Shown here in pieces: positions 44,614-56,419 of a stretch of DNA of 64,000 nucleotides. Source of the DNA: Cycas panzhihuaensis (lineage: Eukaryota > Cycadophyta); the NCBI GenBank assembly GCA_023213395.1, contig CM041465.1, forward strand, positions 234,677,741 to 234,741,740, given 5' to 3'. The notes beneath the pieces were generated by a model. That model saw only the letters and a list, made by a program, of their open reading frames with translations. It searched no databases and was not told the DNA's origin. Numbering within the stretch: the first letter of the stretch is position 1; every line of letters starts with the position of its first letter. The position numbers were made by a program, and so were the translations under genes.

Positions 44614-44625
44614 TAAGGTGGAGAT
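44614..44625 (+). other. copia-2 polypurine tract
   Basis: TAAGGTGGAGAT directly before TGTTGG, the usual copia plus-strand primer, ends at the 3' LTR start. Confidence 0.8.
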
Positions 44626-45262
44626 TGTTGGATATTGTGACAATAATATTTTGGGGTTAAAATTTTGGTGTGTTTTCGATGCGGTTTCGCCCCCTAGTCT
44701 TTCTCGAGGGATTCCAAGGGGGGCAGGAGCCCCCTTGGCTGGGGGGTGTGGGGGGAGTGGAACGCCCCCCACTAAGAGGGGGTTCAGGGGTGATAGCCCC
44801 CGACCTGAAAAATTAGCTTGTAAACCTTATCAAATTATAAAGAGAATTAGGGTTGTTCGATACAAATACCCTAGATTTTATGATTGAGATTTATCCTTAG
44901 ATGTCCCTCTCATGTAGCCCATTTTAGGGCTTTTCTTATGATGTTGTAATGTAATGTACTGTGATGAGGGTGGTGGCTAGTTGTTGTTCTTAAGAGCACT
45001 CTACTACTGAGATGTACTATTTCTCCATTCTATAGCAATAAAGCTTGATACCTTTCCTATGTGGATGTATCCCTAGCACATTGCTAGGGTTTTACCATGT
45101 TATATTAGGTGCATATGTGATGTTTAGCTTGTATACTAATGTTATTATATAATCTCTATTTTTAGAACTTGCATGTTAATTCTTAGTTTTGATTCCTGTA
45201 ACCAGTTATAAAATAGTTTAGATCTTGTAGTGGTTTAAGGTTTGGGACCTGTATTCTCAACA
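44626..45262 (+). repeat. copia-2 3' LTR
   Basis: It starts TGTTGGATATTG and ends TTCTCAACA (637 bp). TATAAA lies at 44836-44841 and AATAAA at 45037-45042, matching the 5' LTR. It includes a G-rich segment near 44710-44770. Confidence 0.9.
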
Positions 45263-45267
45263 GTTAG
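45263..45267. repeat. Target-site duplication of copia-2, right copy
   Basis: GTTAG directly follows the 3' LTR and matches 39974-39978. Confidence 0.88.
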
Positions 45268-46884
45268 GATAGCCTAAGGGCAGCAAATAATAAGAGAGAT
45301 GAATAACATGAGGTTTACAAATAGTGTTTATATTGAAAGTGTTGCTATATGCAGCAAATTACAACGTTAGCCAAGCCAAGACCCAAGATGGATACAAAAC
45401 ACTACTTGGGGCTAGAAAATCTTCCCAAGAGAGGTGCTTAGGCCTAAAAATAGTGTAGCAAGAGGCTACATACACTGATATCTAGCAAAGGCCTACTTCT
45501 GGAAGTTTCCTGGTGGCCCAAGAAAGGCATAAGAGGAGGAGAGGAAAAGAGGAGAAGGGGGGCTGCCCTTAAGGAGTAGGCTTAGTTAGGTATGGATCCC
45601 ACATTGGCTCCTTTCTCTCACTCTTTGAGGTCCTCTCTTGACAGCCTCCTTGGAGAAACTAGGAAAGGGCAGGAAGATGATATAGGTAGAAGGAAAGGAA
45701 TGGAGGGAATGGCTCCTATATACACTAGAAAATAAAAAAAAGGAAAGATATTCCTAATAATCTAACCTCTTATAAAAACCTTTAAAGTAAAGAAATGGAG
45801 CAAACATGAGATAATACCTATTAGATTGGATTAGAGGCAGGTCTACCCCTAAAAATGGAAAGAAATAATAGATCTAAGGTGCTTACAAGTGGGCCCTTAG
45901 GAGAATGATACAATCTGGAAATAAACTTACTGAAACTTGTTGAAAGGGCGTAGAGGCGAAACTTAGAGTGAATCCCTACTTGAAGAAGCTTGTTGGTAAG
46001 CCTGCTACTGTGGATCTAAGCTGAAGAGGGTAGATCTCAAGCTAGAGCATAGGGAACTCAAGTGTTATAGGGCATTCCTACAGAAAACTACCTGTGAAAG
46101 AAGGAGAAGAGAGGAGAGTAGGTGGAAGAAGAGGTGGAAAATGAAGTTCTTTTGGGATTTATACCTAACCTTAGGCTAAATGGATGATTAGGGTTAGGGT
46201 AGGACTCGAGTGGTGTTAAAGCCACATGGAAATTTCATAAAAAAAAGTGAAATTTTCCATAGCATATTTTAAAAAATATTAAGTGACAATCACCCCATGA
46301 CAAACTTCGTGGTACCGTGAAGTTTACCGTAGTACTGTGACATTTGTTGTGGTGTGGTCACAGAGATAAAAAACATGACAAAAATGGATATCTGGGAGCC
46401 CTAAAAGAGGGTACCTTAGGCCTAGGAGGGGTCAACCCTCTATCCAGGTGGATAGGGATAGTTATATAAAGAGGATGACCTAAACTAGATGGTTCACCAG
46501 AGCGGTACAGTTCCCAGGAAACCAGTAACTAGAATGAAGATGTACCAATCACATATAGCAGGGTGCTAAGGGCTACGATGTGGTAAAAGAGATGTGAACT
46601 AATCACATGGGCTGAGTGGTGCTTAAGACAACATAAAGGTGCATAGGAGAGTTATGGAGTGCCATGGGAATGTATGTCCCACTTATCATCATAGGCTGAA
46701 AGTGTATCAAGTAATATAATCAAGGAATGGATGTAAAGCAATCACTCAAATGTATTAGTTAACCATGTAGTAAAATAATGCTTTTGTTTACCTTTCTATA
46801 GAAGTAACAAAGCTAAAGGCTAGAAACATACCTGTACTTACCTAAGTCAACTTGACAAGAATCTATTCCTGGGAGTGGGAAACA

Positions 46885-47409
46885 CTGGTCCCTTAGTGCA
46901 GAGCCTCACAGCTTGGAGGTATAATATGATGACGAATGATGGCAATACAATATTAGTAGTACATATATATACAAATAATCATAATAATGGTGTGAGCTAA
47001 GGGAAACGATGAGTGTCATGGTGGAGCACGTGGGTGTAGAGGCAAGGACAAGATAATATAAAAGTAGCCTATGTGTCATTGCATAGACAATAGGCAATGA
47101 TAGTGGATGAGGGTGATGCCCCCATCATAAGAGTAAAATGAAAGGGTGGTGAGGACCACGCATAAGATCAGATAGATGTTATGAACAAAGTGCTATGTAC
47201 AGACATAAGCTAAGAATAACAAAGGTTATGTGCTAAGATACTAAGAGTAGAGTGGAGAAAACAAACCTGGTTGTCACCATAATTTAACCTCATTAGCGGA
47301 CAACTTTCAGAGGTGTGAACAGATCACAATGTGAAGTGAAAGGTGATCCAAGATTTGGGTGCATAGGTGACTAGACAAGTCTCTCAAGGTGGGTCGCTAA
47401 GGAGAGGAA
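46885..47409 (-). other. Gypsy B 3' untranslated stretch and polypurine tract
   Basis: It lies between the extra RNase H and the LTR, with polypurine AAGGGACCAG on the minus strand at 46885-46894. The sequence is related to 12830-13213 (D) and 59241-59640 (E). No ORF is convincing. Confidence 0.6.
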
Positions 47410-47806
47410 GATGATGCTCAAAGACAAGATGAACCAAGTTATTCACCTTGGCATTGAGAGCCCAAGGGATGTGTCAAATGTTAATGGATTAAAAACAAGC
47501 CAACAAGGACCTAGCAGTCGAGGCAAAGGCTCTCAGGTGTGGGCATCACACCTGGTAGACCTAGGTAAGATGGGACACCATAATCTGAGAGTCGCAAAGG
47601 AGAACAATAGGTCTATGGTGGAAGTAGAGTGCATGAGTAAGGGCCTCAATAATAGTTGTATACTCAGCCTCATTATTGGTGGCCTCAGGGAGGAAGATTC
47701 CATAACACATAAAGTCATATCCAGAAGGGTCATGAAGAATCCACGTGGTGGCAAAAGGGCCTAGGTTGCCAAGGCTTCCACCATTGATAAAAATGAGTAA
47801 TGCCAT
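47410..47806 (-). pseudogene. Gypsy B extra (archaeal-type) RNase H
   Basis: It starts MALLIFINGGSLGNLGPFATTW at 47806. The first catalytic Asp is Asn (INGG), ATNNEAEY keeps Glu, LLCDSQIMVSHL keeps the third acid, and near 47440 the final Asp position reads Asn (KVNNLVHLV). Stops lie after SHLT. It stands alone, 562 bp from and divergent to the PMD TATA box. Known role: removal of RNA from RNA-DNA hybrids. Confidence 0.75.
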
Positions 47807-48367
47807 GACAAAAGGAATGGAGGCCTCGATAGAGAAAAAGTGTTGATGAGATCAATAAGTGAAGAGGACTCAACGATATGAAATAGTTATAAAGGACTCA
47901 AGTGGCTATCAATAAAGGCTACAAAGGGTAGGAAGACCTAAAGATGAGGCTACTCAAAGGCAAGAGAGACTATTCGGTAGACGGGAAGGAACCGGTGGAA
48001 AAAAGGCCCCTCTAGGGGTGCCAAAGGTCATTTAAAGGAAGCGAGGCATGTACCCAAGTGGGGGAACGCTTCCTTTGGAAGCCCCAAAGGCGCGAACAAT
48101 CAGTAAAAATGGGTTTAGGATGGCAAAATAAGCCAAATAAGTATAAACTCAAGTATATATGCGGGTAGCATGTAAAATGAGGTAGAAGGGGTTTCACAAG
48201 GCCAAGGAAAGGGGTGCTATAAATGCACCTAGAGGGTTAAGAAAAATAAGGCCACAGAGGAAAAATGGGAGACCAACCTAGAAGGCAAAGGTGATAAGGT
48301 AAGAGAGATGGTCCCAAAGGCTGTCGTGGTAAGAGAAATGGAAGAAGTGCCCATTGGGGTCCCCACC

Positions 48368-48376
48368 TATATAAGG
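48368..48376 (+). promoter_or_regulatory. TATA box of the gypsy B PMD gene
   Basis: ACCTATATAAGGAAAAC is conserved with A (30585-30593, minus) and E (60615-60623), 168 bp before the exon 1 ATG. Confidence 0.7.
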
Positions 48377-48535
48377 AAAACTCGATAAAAATGGAATTCA
48401 TTTTCATGGGCTCATGAAGGATTTAGAGCCCTTCTCCTTATGTAGTAGAGCACTGCCCAACTTTGGAAGCACATAGAGGGAGATCGAACCATTAGATCAA
48501 GGTGCAGAGATAGCCAGTGAGACTAGAGAGACAAG

Positions 48536-50945
48536 ATGGTGGTAACGAGGCTAGATCTAGTGAGTGGATCACCTGTTCCCTAACCCATCCAGTCATTTAA
48601 GTTTTGTAGCTTTTTAGTATTTTTTGTGTAGTTTTGGGCCCCTTATAAGTAAATGATGATCTCCTATAGTCAAAATTAGACCTAGCGAGAGGGGGGACTA
48701 GGGCATTAGGTAACTTTAGTCTCGGTGGGCCAGAGCATGGACCACCCAGGCAAAAATTTTTGATTTTTTGGGTAGGAAACCCCCCATTGTATGGGGGTGA
48801 TATTGGCACCATGACGAAGATCGCAGTGCCGCGTCTTTGCCATGGGGCTGCTGAGATTGTGCTAAAATCTTAGTGGGCCCCATGCTAAACTCTGTCATAC
48901 CACAAAGTTTAGCACAGTGCAAAGGTACATGAGCTAAAAAATATAAAAGATGATCCAAAGGAGATCCAAACCTCAATTAAAAAGGAATGAGGGGTAGTCA
49001 TGAAGATAGGCACGCAGGTTTAGATGGATTTTAACTGGTTTCTTGGGTGTTTTGCAGGTGTTCATCATGGTGGATAACTACGAGAACATAGGAGTAACTA
49101 TACTTAACTTTATCAAGATGATGTCTTAAGGAGATCAGAGAGTGCTAGGGAGGTGTGGCCTATTGAAGGCCATCTAGATGCCATAGTATGCATCTGACCA
49201 GTGCCTCTTAGTGGACATAGTCTCACATTAGGATCGATAGAGCTATGTATTCTATCTCCCCTAAGTGGGAGATGTCACTATCACACTGGAAGATGTTAGG
49301 GGAATCCTAGGAGTATCGGTAGTAGGAGCACCGGCATCGCTAGGCACATTTCCTAGTAATGACACTGTACATAGGGAGGAAGTGACCTACTTCATAGGTC
49401 AGGACCAGTAGGAGAGGAGAGGCATACCGGTATAGAGTATGATCATGTCCAAGATTCCTTGTATGAGAAAATTGATTACATTGTGCATTCTATTTTGGAT
49501 ATCCCATAAATAAAATTATAGGGATATACTCAGTGGGTGGATGGATATTATGAGGAGATGCAAGGCCAGGGAGAGGTTAGACTGGGCCACATTGATAGTA
49601 GCAAACTTGATCGCCCAGTTAGATGCCATCAGGGTAGCTGGGAGAGGAGGACTACCCTACAACACACTACTGTAGTGTTGGTTCTTTGATCATTTTGGGG
49701 CAGTGGCACTACTAGGAGGATAACATCTAATTTCAACATGGGCTCCCATGGTCCACAGGTGGCAGACTCAATTTAGAGGAATTGAGGACTAGGAACATGT
49801 CAGGCATTCTGTGGAGGCTACATCACTATACCTCCTCACCATGGTAGACTATACATCAGATCCATATAGAGGGGTGAGGTGGGATAGTGATGACGAGGCA
49901 GGAGGAGTAAGAGGTGCCCCTGGCGATGGAGAGGATGGGGGTGATGGGGCTGGCCCATTAGGAGCATCAGGTGGTGAGGCAGGTCCATCAGGGACTGCAG
50001 GAGGAGAGGCAGGACCATCTGGACCCGCATGAGGAGAGGTGGATCCTTCAAGGACTATAGGAAGAGGTGGAGCACCCTAGACACTAGTTTGGAAGCTGAG
50101 GATAGTGGGGAGAGTCTGAGAAATGGTAGCACCAGAAGAGAAGGGCAGAGGTGCCCCAAAAGGCCAGGCAGTCAAAGAGGTGGTACCAAAGGAGGAGGAG
50201 GTACCAGTAGCAAGGGAAGGACCCAAGGAGGAGGTGATCATCCAAGTGAGGGAGTTAACAGTCTCAACAGGTGAGATACTACCTTTTCCCATCATCTTTC
50301 AATCACCAGATATCTAGTTGATGTGATTTGTTTAATTTGTTGGGTATAGGTATGGATATATATAATGACACATGGCATGCTAGATTTTGTAGGAGTGGTG
50401 GACATCAGGAGGTTAGTTGAGGTAGTAGTTCTGGAGATGTTCCCCCAGGGCTATGCAGAGGTACAACCTCCTATCCAGGCAAGAGAGGAGCCATGGTTAG
50501 TAGGGGCCCACATGGCAGTATTTGCCCCATTAGTCAGGTCCAGAGACATGTGGGGTGGTAGAGTCCCAAGAGCATGAAGCATGAGTGGGACGACTACAAG
50601 GAGAGCTAGATATAACCAGAGTAGAGAGAGATACTTCACGAGGCTAGGTCTAGGCTCTAGAGGCTCAAGGAGGAGCAGGCGGTGATGCAGAGAGTTACAT
50701 TAGGATAACAGTGATGAAGGAGTAACTCTGAGGAGTGGAGAGCAAAAGGGATCATATCCAGGCATGATATGATCAACTGGTGGACCTGATGGCATCGAGA
50801 TCGTCACAGAGCAGGACATATACCCATACAACAGTGACAACCCCAAGGAGGCCTTGGGATGAGGGGAGCAAGATAGGGAGCTCCCAAAGGCACAGGAGGA
50901 GTCTAGGAGGCATGTGGTCCCCAATAGAGGGAGCACATAGACCAG
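48536..50945 (+). pseudogene. Gypsy B antisense plant-mobile-domain gene
   Basis: Exon 1 is 48536-48559 (MVVTRLDL). Intron 1 is 48560-49057 (GTGAGT...TTTTGCAG, 498 bp). Exon 2 starts VFIMVDNYENIG. The PMD phrase YVFYLP...GDVTITLEDVRGILGVSVVG lies near 49235-49325, then QWADQ-like and TSLYLLTMVDYTSDPY text, and a Gly-rich tail with repeated GGEAGPSG (49960-50030). Intron 2 is 50271-50392 (122 bp, phase 1). Exon 3 starts VVDIRRLVEVVVLEMF. It is antisense to pol and convergent with it. Stops in exon 2 make it a pseudogene. Role inferred from the PMD family only. Confidence 0.8.
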
Positions 50946-51745
50946 GGATAATACCCTGAGAGCAGGGTAGCATTAGAGAGTAGGCTATAGGAGTTTTTGA
51001 TTTGGGAAAGCATCAGACCTCCAGAGAGTCACCATATGTTACCACATGATTGTACTCCTCCCTACAAGGATTATGGCTTCCTACAGATGGTGTACCATAC
51101 CATTGGTATGATATGACACATGATGATTTTGTGTATATAGACTGGGCCATTAGCACTCTATTTAGTATATGCTAATGTGTGTGATGACACATGATGATGG
51201 ATGATGTTGTATTTGATTTTATGTGTATGTATGTATATGTATGAGGGTGCATAGATGCATGATAAGCTATAGATCGTGATATTTTTTTGGTTGATTATTA
51301 TATGGTTTATATTAGAGGATTGTTTGAGTTGCATACACTTCCTTTTATGCAGGGCCATATTCCTAGTAGGTGCACACACGATCACCATGAGCAGCGATGA
51401 TGGACATATGTAAGGCTAGGAGATAGGGCGGCATACATGTCCACATAATAGCATAGTGGGATATGTAAAGGAAGCACTAGCAGGAAGGGAGTGATGATAC
51501 TCCATCATGCCATCCTAGTTGGGGAATGTTTCTAGGCTTAGGAGCAATAGGGACAACACACCTAATTAGGAAGATGGGGACCCTAGAGAAAAGGGGGACA
51601 ATGGGTTTCACAGGAGGAACCCAAAAGAAGCAAGAAGGCCACCCTAAGTCACCATTCCACCTGTGACTAGGGGGAATAGGGACATGCCTAGGGTGGTAGT
51701 TTAAACTCATTTCATAGTGCAAAGAGAAGAGTGACATAGTCATGC
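50946..51745. other. Gypsy B spacer between PMD gene and pol
   Basis: No coding sequence. It holds the conserved block (51020-51140), then TGTATGTATATG-rich DNA (51170-51260), and a stretch (51370-51740) that is the reverse complement of A 27290-27560. Confidence 0.55.
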
Positions 51746-53000
51746 ATAAAAAATTTTCAGGAATTTCCCATTAATGGCCTTCTCGAATTTGAGGCCCTTT
51801 AGGGTGGTGATGCTATAAGCGTCGCTCCCGAGGCTCTCAAGAATGACAAAGGGGCCAACCTATTTGGGTCTGAATTTGGTCAAGCAGTCATGGAGATATT
51901 CCAGTTTAAGGATGTGGTCCCCTAGATGCAAAGGATAAGAATGAAGGTATTTATCGTATGTCCTTCATGCCCTAGCCTTAGAAGTAAGGTTGGCTTAGTA
52001 GGTAGCCAAGCGCTTCTCATCCAAGGCCTCAAGGTCTAAGAGGTGAGCCTAGCAGATAGACTCCTTGTCAATAAGACCTTAGAGAGAGACCCGTAAGGAA
52101 GGAATCTCCACTTCTAATGGGAGAACTACCTATGTTTCATAGAATAGGGAGAAAAGAGTCATTCCCATAGCTATACAGATAGACGTACAATATGCCCATA
52201 GAGCGAAAGGGAGCTAGAGATGCCAATCTCTTTGAGATTGGGCTATGGTCTTCTTTAGAATATTTATAATAGTTTTTTTGAACGATTCGACCTAGCTATT
52301 GGCCTAGGGGTAGTAGGGAGAGGAAGTTTTGTGGGAAATGTTAAATTTCTTACAAATCTCATCCATCTCCTTATTACAAAAAGGAATCCCATTATCCATG
52401 ATCAAGACATTAGGAACTCTGAAATGACAAATGATATGCTAGTAGACAAAGGTGCCTATCGTCTTACTAGGAGTAGTGGTCAAAGGAATGGCTTCTGCCC
52501 ATTTAGTAAAGTACTATGTAGCAGTCAAGATGAATTTGTTCTACAACAAAGAGGATGGGGATATAGCTCTAATAAGTTCCAACCCCCATTAGGAGAAGGG
52601 CCATGGAGATATGATGGGATGGAGATCCTCAGAAGGCAAGTGGGTGATGTTGGCATGCTCCTAGCATTGTTTATATCTTGGGGCATAGGCATAGGCATCT
52701 TTAAAGAGAGACAACCAATAATACCCCATATAGAGGATCCTTTGGGCCATGGATTGGCCTCCAAAGTGGCCCCCGCAAATGTCATTGTGGTATTCACAGA
52801 GGATTTGGTTCTCTTCATTGGGGTTGATGCAGTGAAGAAGGATCCCATCGAAGGATCTTTTATATAATACTTTACCCATGAGAAAGTACTACCTGGTAGT
52901 AGCCCAAATACGAGACCTAACTTTGTTGTTAGCTTTGGGGTGATATTGCTGCTAAGCAAGATATTGTATGATGTCCCTATACCACTCACTATTAGCAAAC
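51746..53000 (-). pseudogene. Gypsy B integrase
   Basis: From the high-coordinate end: zinc domain with YHNDICGGHFGGQ and RILYMGYYW (52879-52661 frame), a core region near 52300-52600 whose counterpart in A carries the DD35E triad, and the C-terminal module (51746-51930) matching KWVGPFVILESL and VVNRKFLKE of A. Stops and frameshifts are frequent. It lies directly downstream of RNase H, as in A. Confidence 0.8.
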
Positions 53001-54560
53001 AGATGAGGAGGGGAGTCCTAAATAGCCAGGATGGGCTCGTCAGGGAGAGAATCATCAATAAGAATGTCCAAAGGGTTCGGTATGGGTGTGTTAGTGAGTT
53101 GCTCCGTACTACCATCCCCTTCTTTGACTTCCTATTAATGATTTGGAGGTTAAATTCCTGAAGGAGGATAACCCACTTGCTAGTCCTACCTGTCAGGTCA
53201 GCCAGGTGAGTAAATAACATAGGGGATCAGATTAAACAATCACCCAAGTAGTATTCCCAAACAAGTAGTTCTTGAACTTCTTGGTTGCATGTACCACTGA
53301 GAGACACTCCTTCTTGGTAAGAGAGCAGTTGAGTTGAGTAGCTATGAGAGTGCGACTGATGAAGTAAATGGCCCTCTCAGTTCCTAAATCATCCTTCTGG
53401 GCTAATATTATGCCCAAGGACTCATCGATAACCAAGGTATAAAGGATGAACGACCTATCAAAGAGAGGGGGTGCCAATGTCGAGGTGGAAGTGAGGGCTT
53501 CCTTGAGTTTCTTAAAGGCTTGTTGGGCCTTAGAAGACCAAATGAACGGAGGGCTCTTCTTTAACAAGTTAGTGAGCAGTTTGGCATTTATGATGAAGTT
53601 CACCAAGAAATGCCTAAGGAATCTAAGCCTACCTAAAAATGACTTAATTTATCTTTGGGTTTTAGGAGGTGGCATATCAAGGATGGCCTTGACTTTATCA
53701 AGGTCAATTTGAATCCCTTATTTTGACATAAGGAAACTAAGGAGTTTGCTAGTTGTCATGGCAAACATGCATTTAATAGGGTTGAGGATCATATGGTATT
53801 TATGACATCATGTGAAGATGGCCCATAAATCAGAAGGATGATGGGCTCTAATGTGTGAGAGACCTATCATATCATCCATGAAGACCTCTAAAGATTTGTT
53901 GATAAGATCATAAAAAATGAACTACATCGCCCTTTGACAAGTGGCATCTACATTCATTAATCTGAAAGACATCACCTTATAGGCAAAAGTACCCTACAGA
54001 GTAGTAGAGGCCACCTTATGACGGTCTTTAGGAGAGATCTAAATTTGGTTATAGCCAGAAAATCTGTCTATTAAGGATATGACTTCGAAACTGGCGGTTT
54101 AATCAATAATTTGGTCCATGAAAGGAAGTGGGAAGTTGTCGTTAGGACATGTGTTGTTGATGTCATAGAAATCAACACATATCTGGATTATCCTGTTCCA
54201 TTTAGTAATGGAGATAATGTTGGACACCCACTTAGGGTAGTCAATAGAAGTGATTAATCCTGCATTTAGGAGTTTCTCAACTTCTATTTTAATAGTAGCT
54301 AAGAGTTTAGGGTGAAGAGGGTGTTACTTTTAATGCACTGGGTGAGCACCAAGAATAGTGGAAAGGTTGTGGGTAATGATCGAAGGGTCGATTCCTTTCA
54401 TATCAGAATAGTCCCACACAAAAACATCCTGAAACTCTTGGAATAGAAGGGTATACTCCTTCATTTTGTTAGGAGAGCATTTCACTCCTACCTTAATGAC
54501 TTTTCCTGGGGCAAGGACTATGTCCTGGGTCACCCCCATGCACAAGGTATTTCCCTCCTC
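53001..54560 (-). pseudogene. Gypsy B RNase H and reverse transcriptase
   Basis: RT starts after DYSDMKGIDPSIITHNL (54545-54330), with FMDD at 53871-53882. RNase H (53606-53232) shows AFKKLKEALTST, RSFILYTLVIDESLG, RAIYFISRTLI and LTKKECLSVVHATKKFKNYL. The thumb to FSYDIE-like tail continues to about 53170. Stops separate the open parts. Confidence 0.82.
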
Positions 54561-56419
54561 AAAGTGAAAGGGGGCTCACTCAACAAGAAGGGACAAAATA
54601 AGAGCTGGAATTAGGTCAGTAAGGGAAGACCCAATAGACATGACTTTTTGGTAGCCAGGCCTATGGTAACTAGAAGGAAGGTTCGGCACAGAGCTCGCTA
54701 AGTGCTCAAGCAGGGCTTCATCATTCTGAAAGTAATCCACCCCATGGATGACCATACTTTGAGAAGATGAAGGGAGAAGGGAAGTAGAGGCAGTGGGACC
54801 ATGGTGGTTGTCATATCGCTTGATGTACCCAAAGCACTCTCTGGAAGAGGTCCCCCATAAGGGACAATAGGAGGCTTCCTGACTTCATTACCTATGTGTG
54901 GCAATGAAGGGGAAGACTTAAGGAGCACCTGATCAACAAGGGCGATGACATGAGACACAAGAGAAGAACTAGTTTCTCCAATAAGGGAGGTTCCAAATTA
55001 GGATCTAGAATGAAGGAGGTGCCCCATACTTGTGCCTAGAAGGGAGATAAGGTGAGGGAGATCCTCATCCTCACCATCAGATTCATCGTCACTAAGTATG
55101 GCAAGGTACCCGTAGCTTCCGACACCAATAGGGGTAAAACATGTGAGATTAGAAGAAGCAGATGAAGGGTATTCTTCCAAAGGAGATGGGTTACGGATGT
55201 CAATAGAACAAGTGGAGGCATGGGTAGAAAGGCCCTTGTCGCCATTCACTTGGCCATGAACTGCTTGATGGGATTGACATGGTTGTTTAGTGAGAGGAAG
55301 CTCTTGGGAGATGACTTTCATTTGCCCTTCATGGATGAATTTAAGTTGTCCCCAATGGAACAAGCACACGGCTCCCAACTGATCGAGCCATGGGTGTCCT
55401 AGCTGAAGATTGTAGTCAACGTCGATGTCGATCCTAAGGGTTTCTTTTTGTTACCATCATAGCCTTGACACTACCATGGAATAGACTCTAAACCTGATAT
55501 GCCAAACTCTTGCATAACATGCAAGGGCATGGCATTAACAAAAGAACCATTATCAACAATAGTTCTTTATAAAGTATAGTTAGAAGTATCAATGGTAATA
55601 ATGAAAAGGAGGTGCCATTGGTGCTCCCTTTCGCTAGCAAGGGGAAGATCATTAAGATCAAAGGAGATGATGGGTTCATGACTTGGGGTGATACCCAAGG
55701 TGTGAATGGTCACATCACCTAATCCTAAGGCTTCCAAGACTAACATGTGTTGTTTAGGGTAACTCCTTAATACATCCATTATGGGCATTCCAACGGCCAC
55801 GGTACAAAGCTCACCAATGATGGAGAAAGGCTTCCCCTTCGTGGTGGCTTGGGAAGAGCCCTTCAAAAGTCATAATGACCAAGACGCATGAGAATGGTCT
55901 TGGGGAGTATAGGGACTTCCAGAAGAGAAGTTTTTAGAAGATGATCAAGGTGAGATGTGGATGAAGAGGCACCGTTCACCTCTTTGATCACTTGAGACTA
56001 GGTTAGAGCATATAATGGGGTAGTCTTAAGCAACTTAATGAGCTTCTTTCCTTTATTCTGGGATTGCGAAGGTGAAGGGGTATGTCAGTTGGGGGAACCC
56101 AACAAAGAGGATGAATTCCTTACACCCTTATGTCTAGCTTGTGAAGGGCAAGAGTTTGGGGATCTTCCTCGGTTCCAGTTGTTCCTTTGCTGGGGGTTAC
56201 AATCACATTCCCCATGTTTTGGGAAGGGATCTCTATGAACAAGCTGGTCTAGCTTGGGCCTAGTGGCCATTTAGAGGAAGAGTCATATTGCAGGGTAGCC
56301 TTAGGATGTTGGGCCCGACACTACAAATTATCGTAGAAGCACTCCCTCTGGATGGAGCACCACTTCTTCTCAAGAGAGGAATCAAGTTTCCTTACTTGAG
56401 AGGACTGGGTGTTGCCACC
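54561..56419 (-). pseudogene. Gypsy B zinc knuckle and protease, gag N-terminus missing
   Basis: A knuckle (C-x-I-x...-C) lies at 56318-56359, only 60 or so nt from the LTR end at 56420. The protease region (55866-55440) shows GMPIMDVLRSYPKQ, then the DNGS active-site region near 55540 (NGSFVNAMPLHVMQEFGI). A linker leads to RT. The 2.1 kb of leader, primer site and N-terminal gag present in A are absent. Confidence 0.75.

Larger units (their letters stand above)
39979..45262 (+). mobile_element. copia-2: complete but dead Ty1/copia element
   Basis: It has 603-bp and 637-bp LTRs, a Met-tRNA primer site (40584), gag, protease, integrase, RT, RNase H and a polypurine tract (44614-44625). GTTAG target copies flank it. 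It lies inside the LTR shared by gypsy B and C. Pol has YIDDILVAS and ends in the KHITLKYHFIRQ RNase H tail. The LTRs differ by about 8-10% by eye, and over a dozen stops are present. Confidence 0.92.
38481..46884 (-). repeat. LTR shared by gypsy B (3') and gypsy C (5'), split by copia-2
   Basis: Read on the minus strand it starts TGTTTCCC at 46884, right after a polypurine tract (AAGGGACCAG) of element B, and ends GATTGCA at 38481, right before gag of element C. Without copia-2 and one target copy it is about 3,115 bp. It has AG/GTAAGT 43 nt from the start (GT at 46841-46840), an AAACT-N14-AGTTT palindrome (46302-46325) and TATAAAT (46157-46163). A dinucleotide AT run lies at about 39766-39782. 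Confidence 0.82.

Noticed and set aside
44527-44887. ORFs on both strands across the G-rich start of the copia-2 3' LTR.
   Set aside because: Low-complexity Pro/Gly translations of G-runs; the 5' LTR does not keep the frame.
47411-47764. A 117-aa plus-strand ORF.
   Set aside because: It is antisense to the extra RNase H of gypsy B and has no independent support.
56402-56419. TGGCAACACCCAG just inside the LTR of gypsy B looked like a tRNA primer-binding site.
   Set aside because: The same text occurs in A at 22551-22570 within gag (GGTGGCCATACCCAGTCC), so it is gag sequence joined to the LTR, not a leader.
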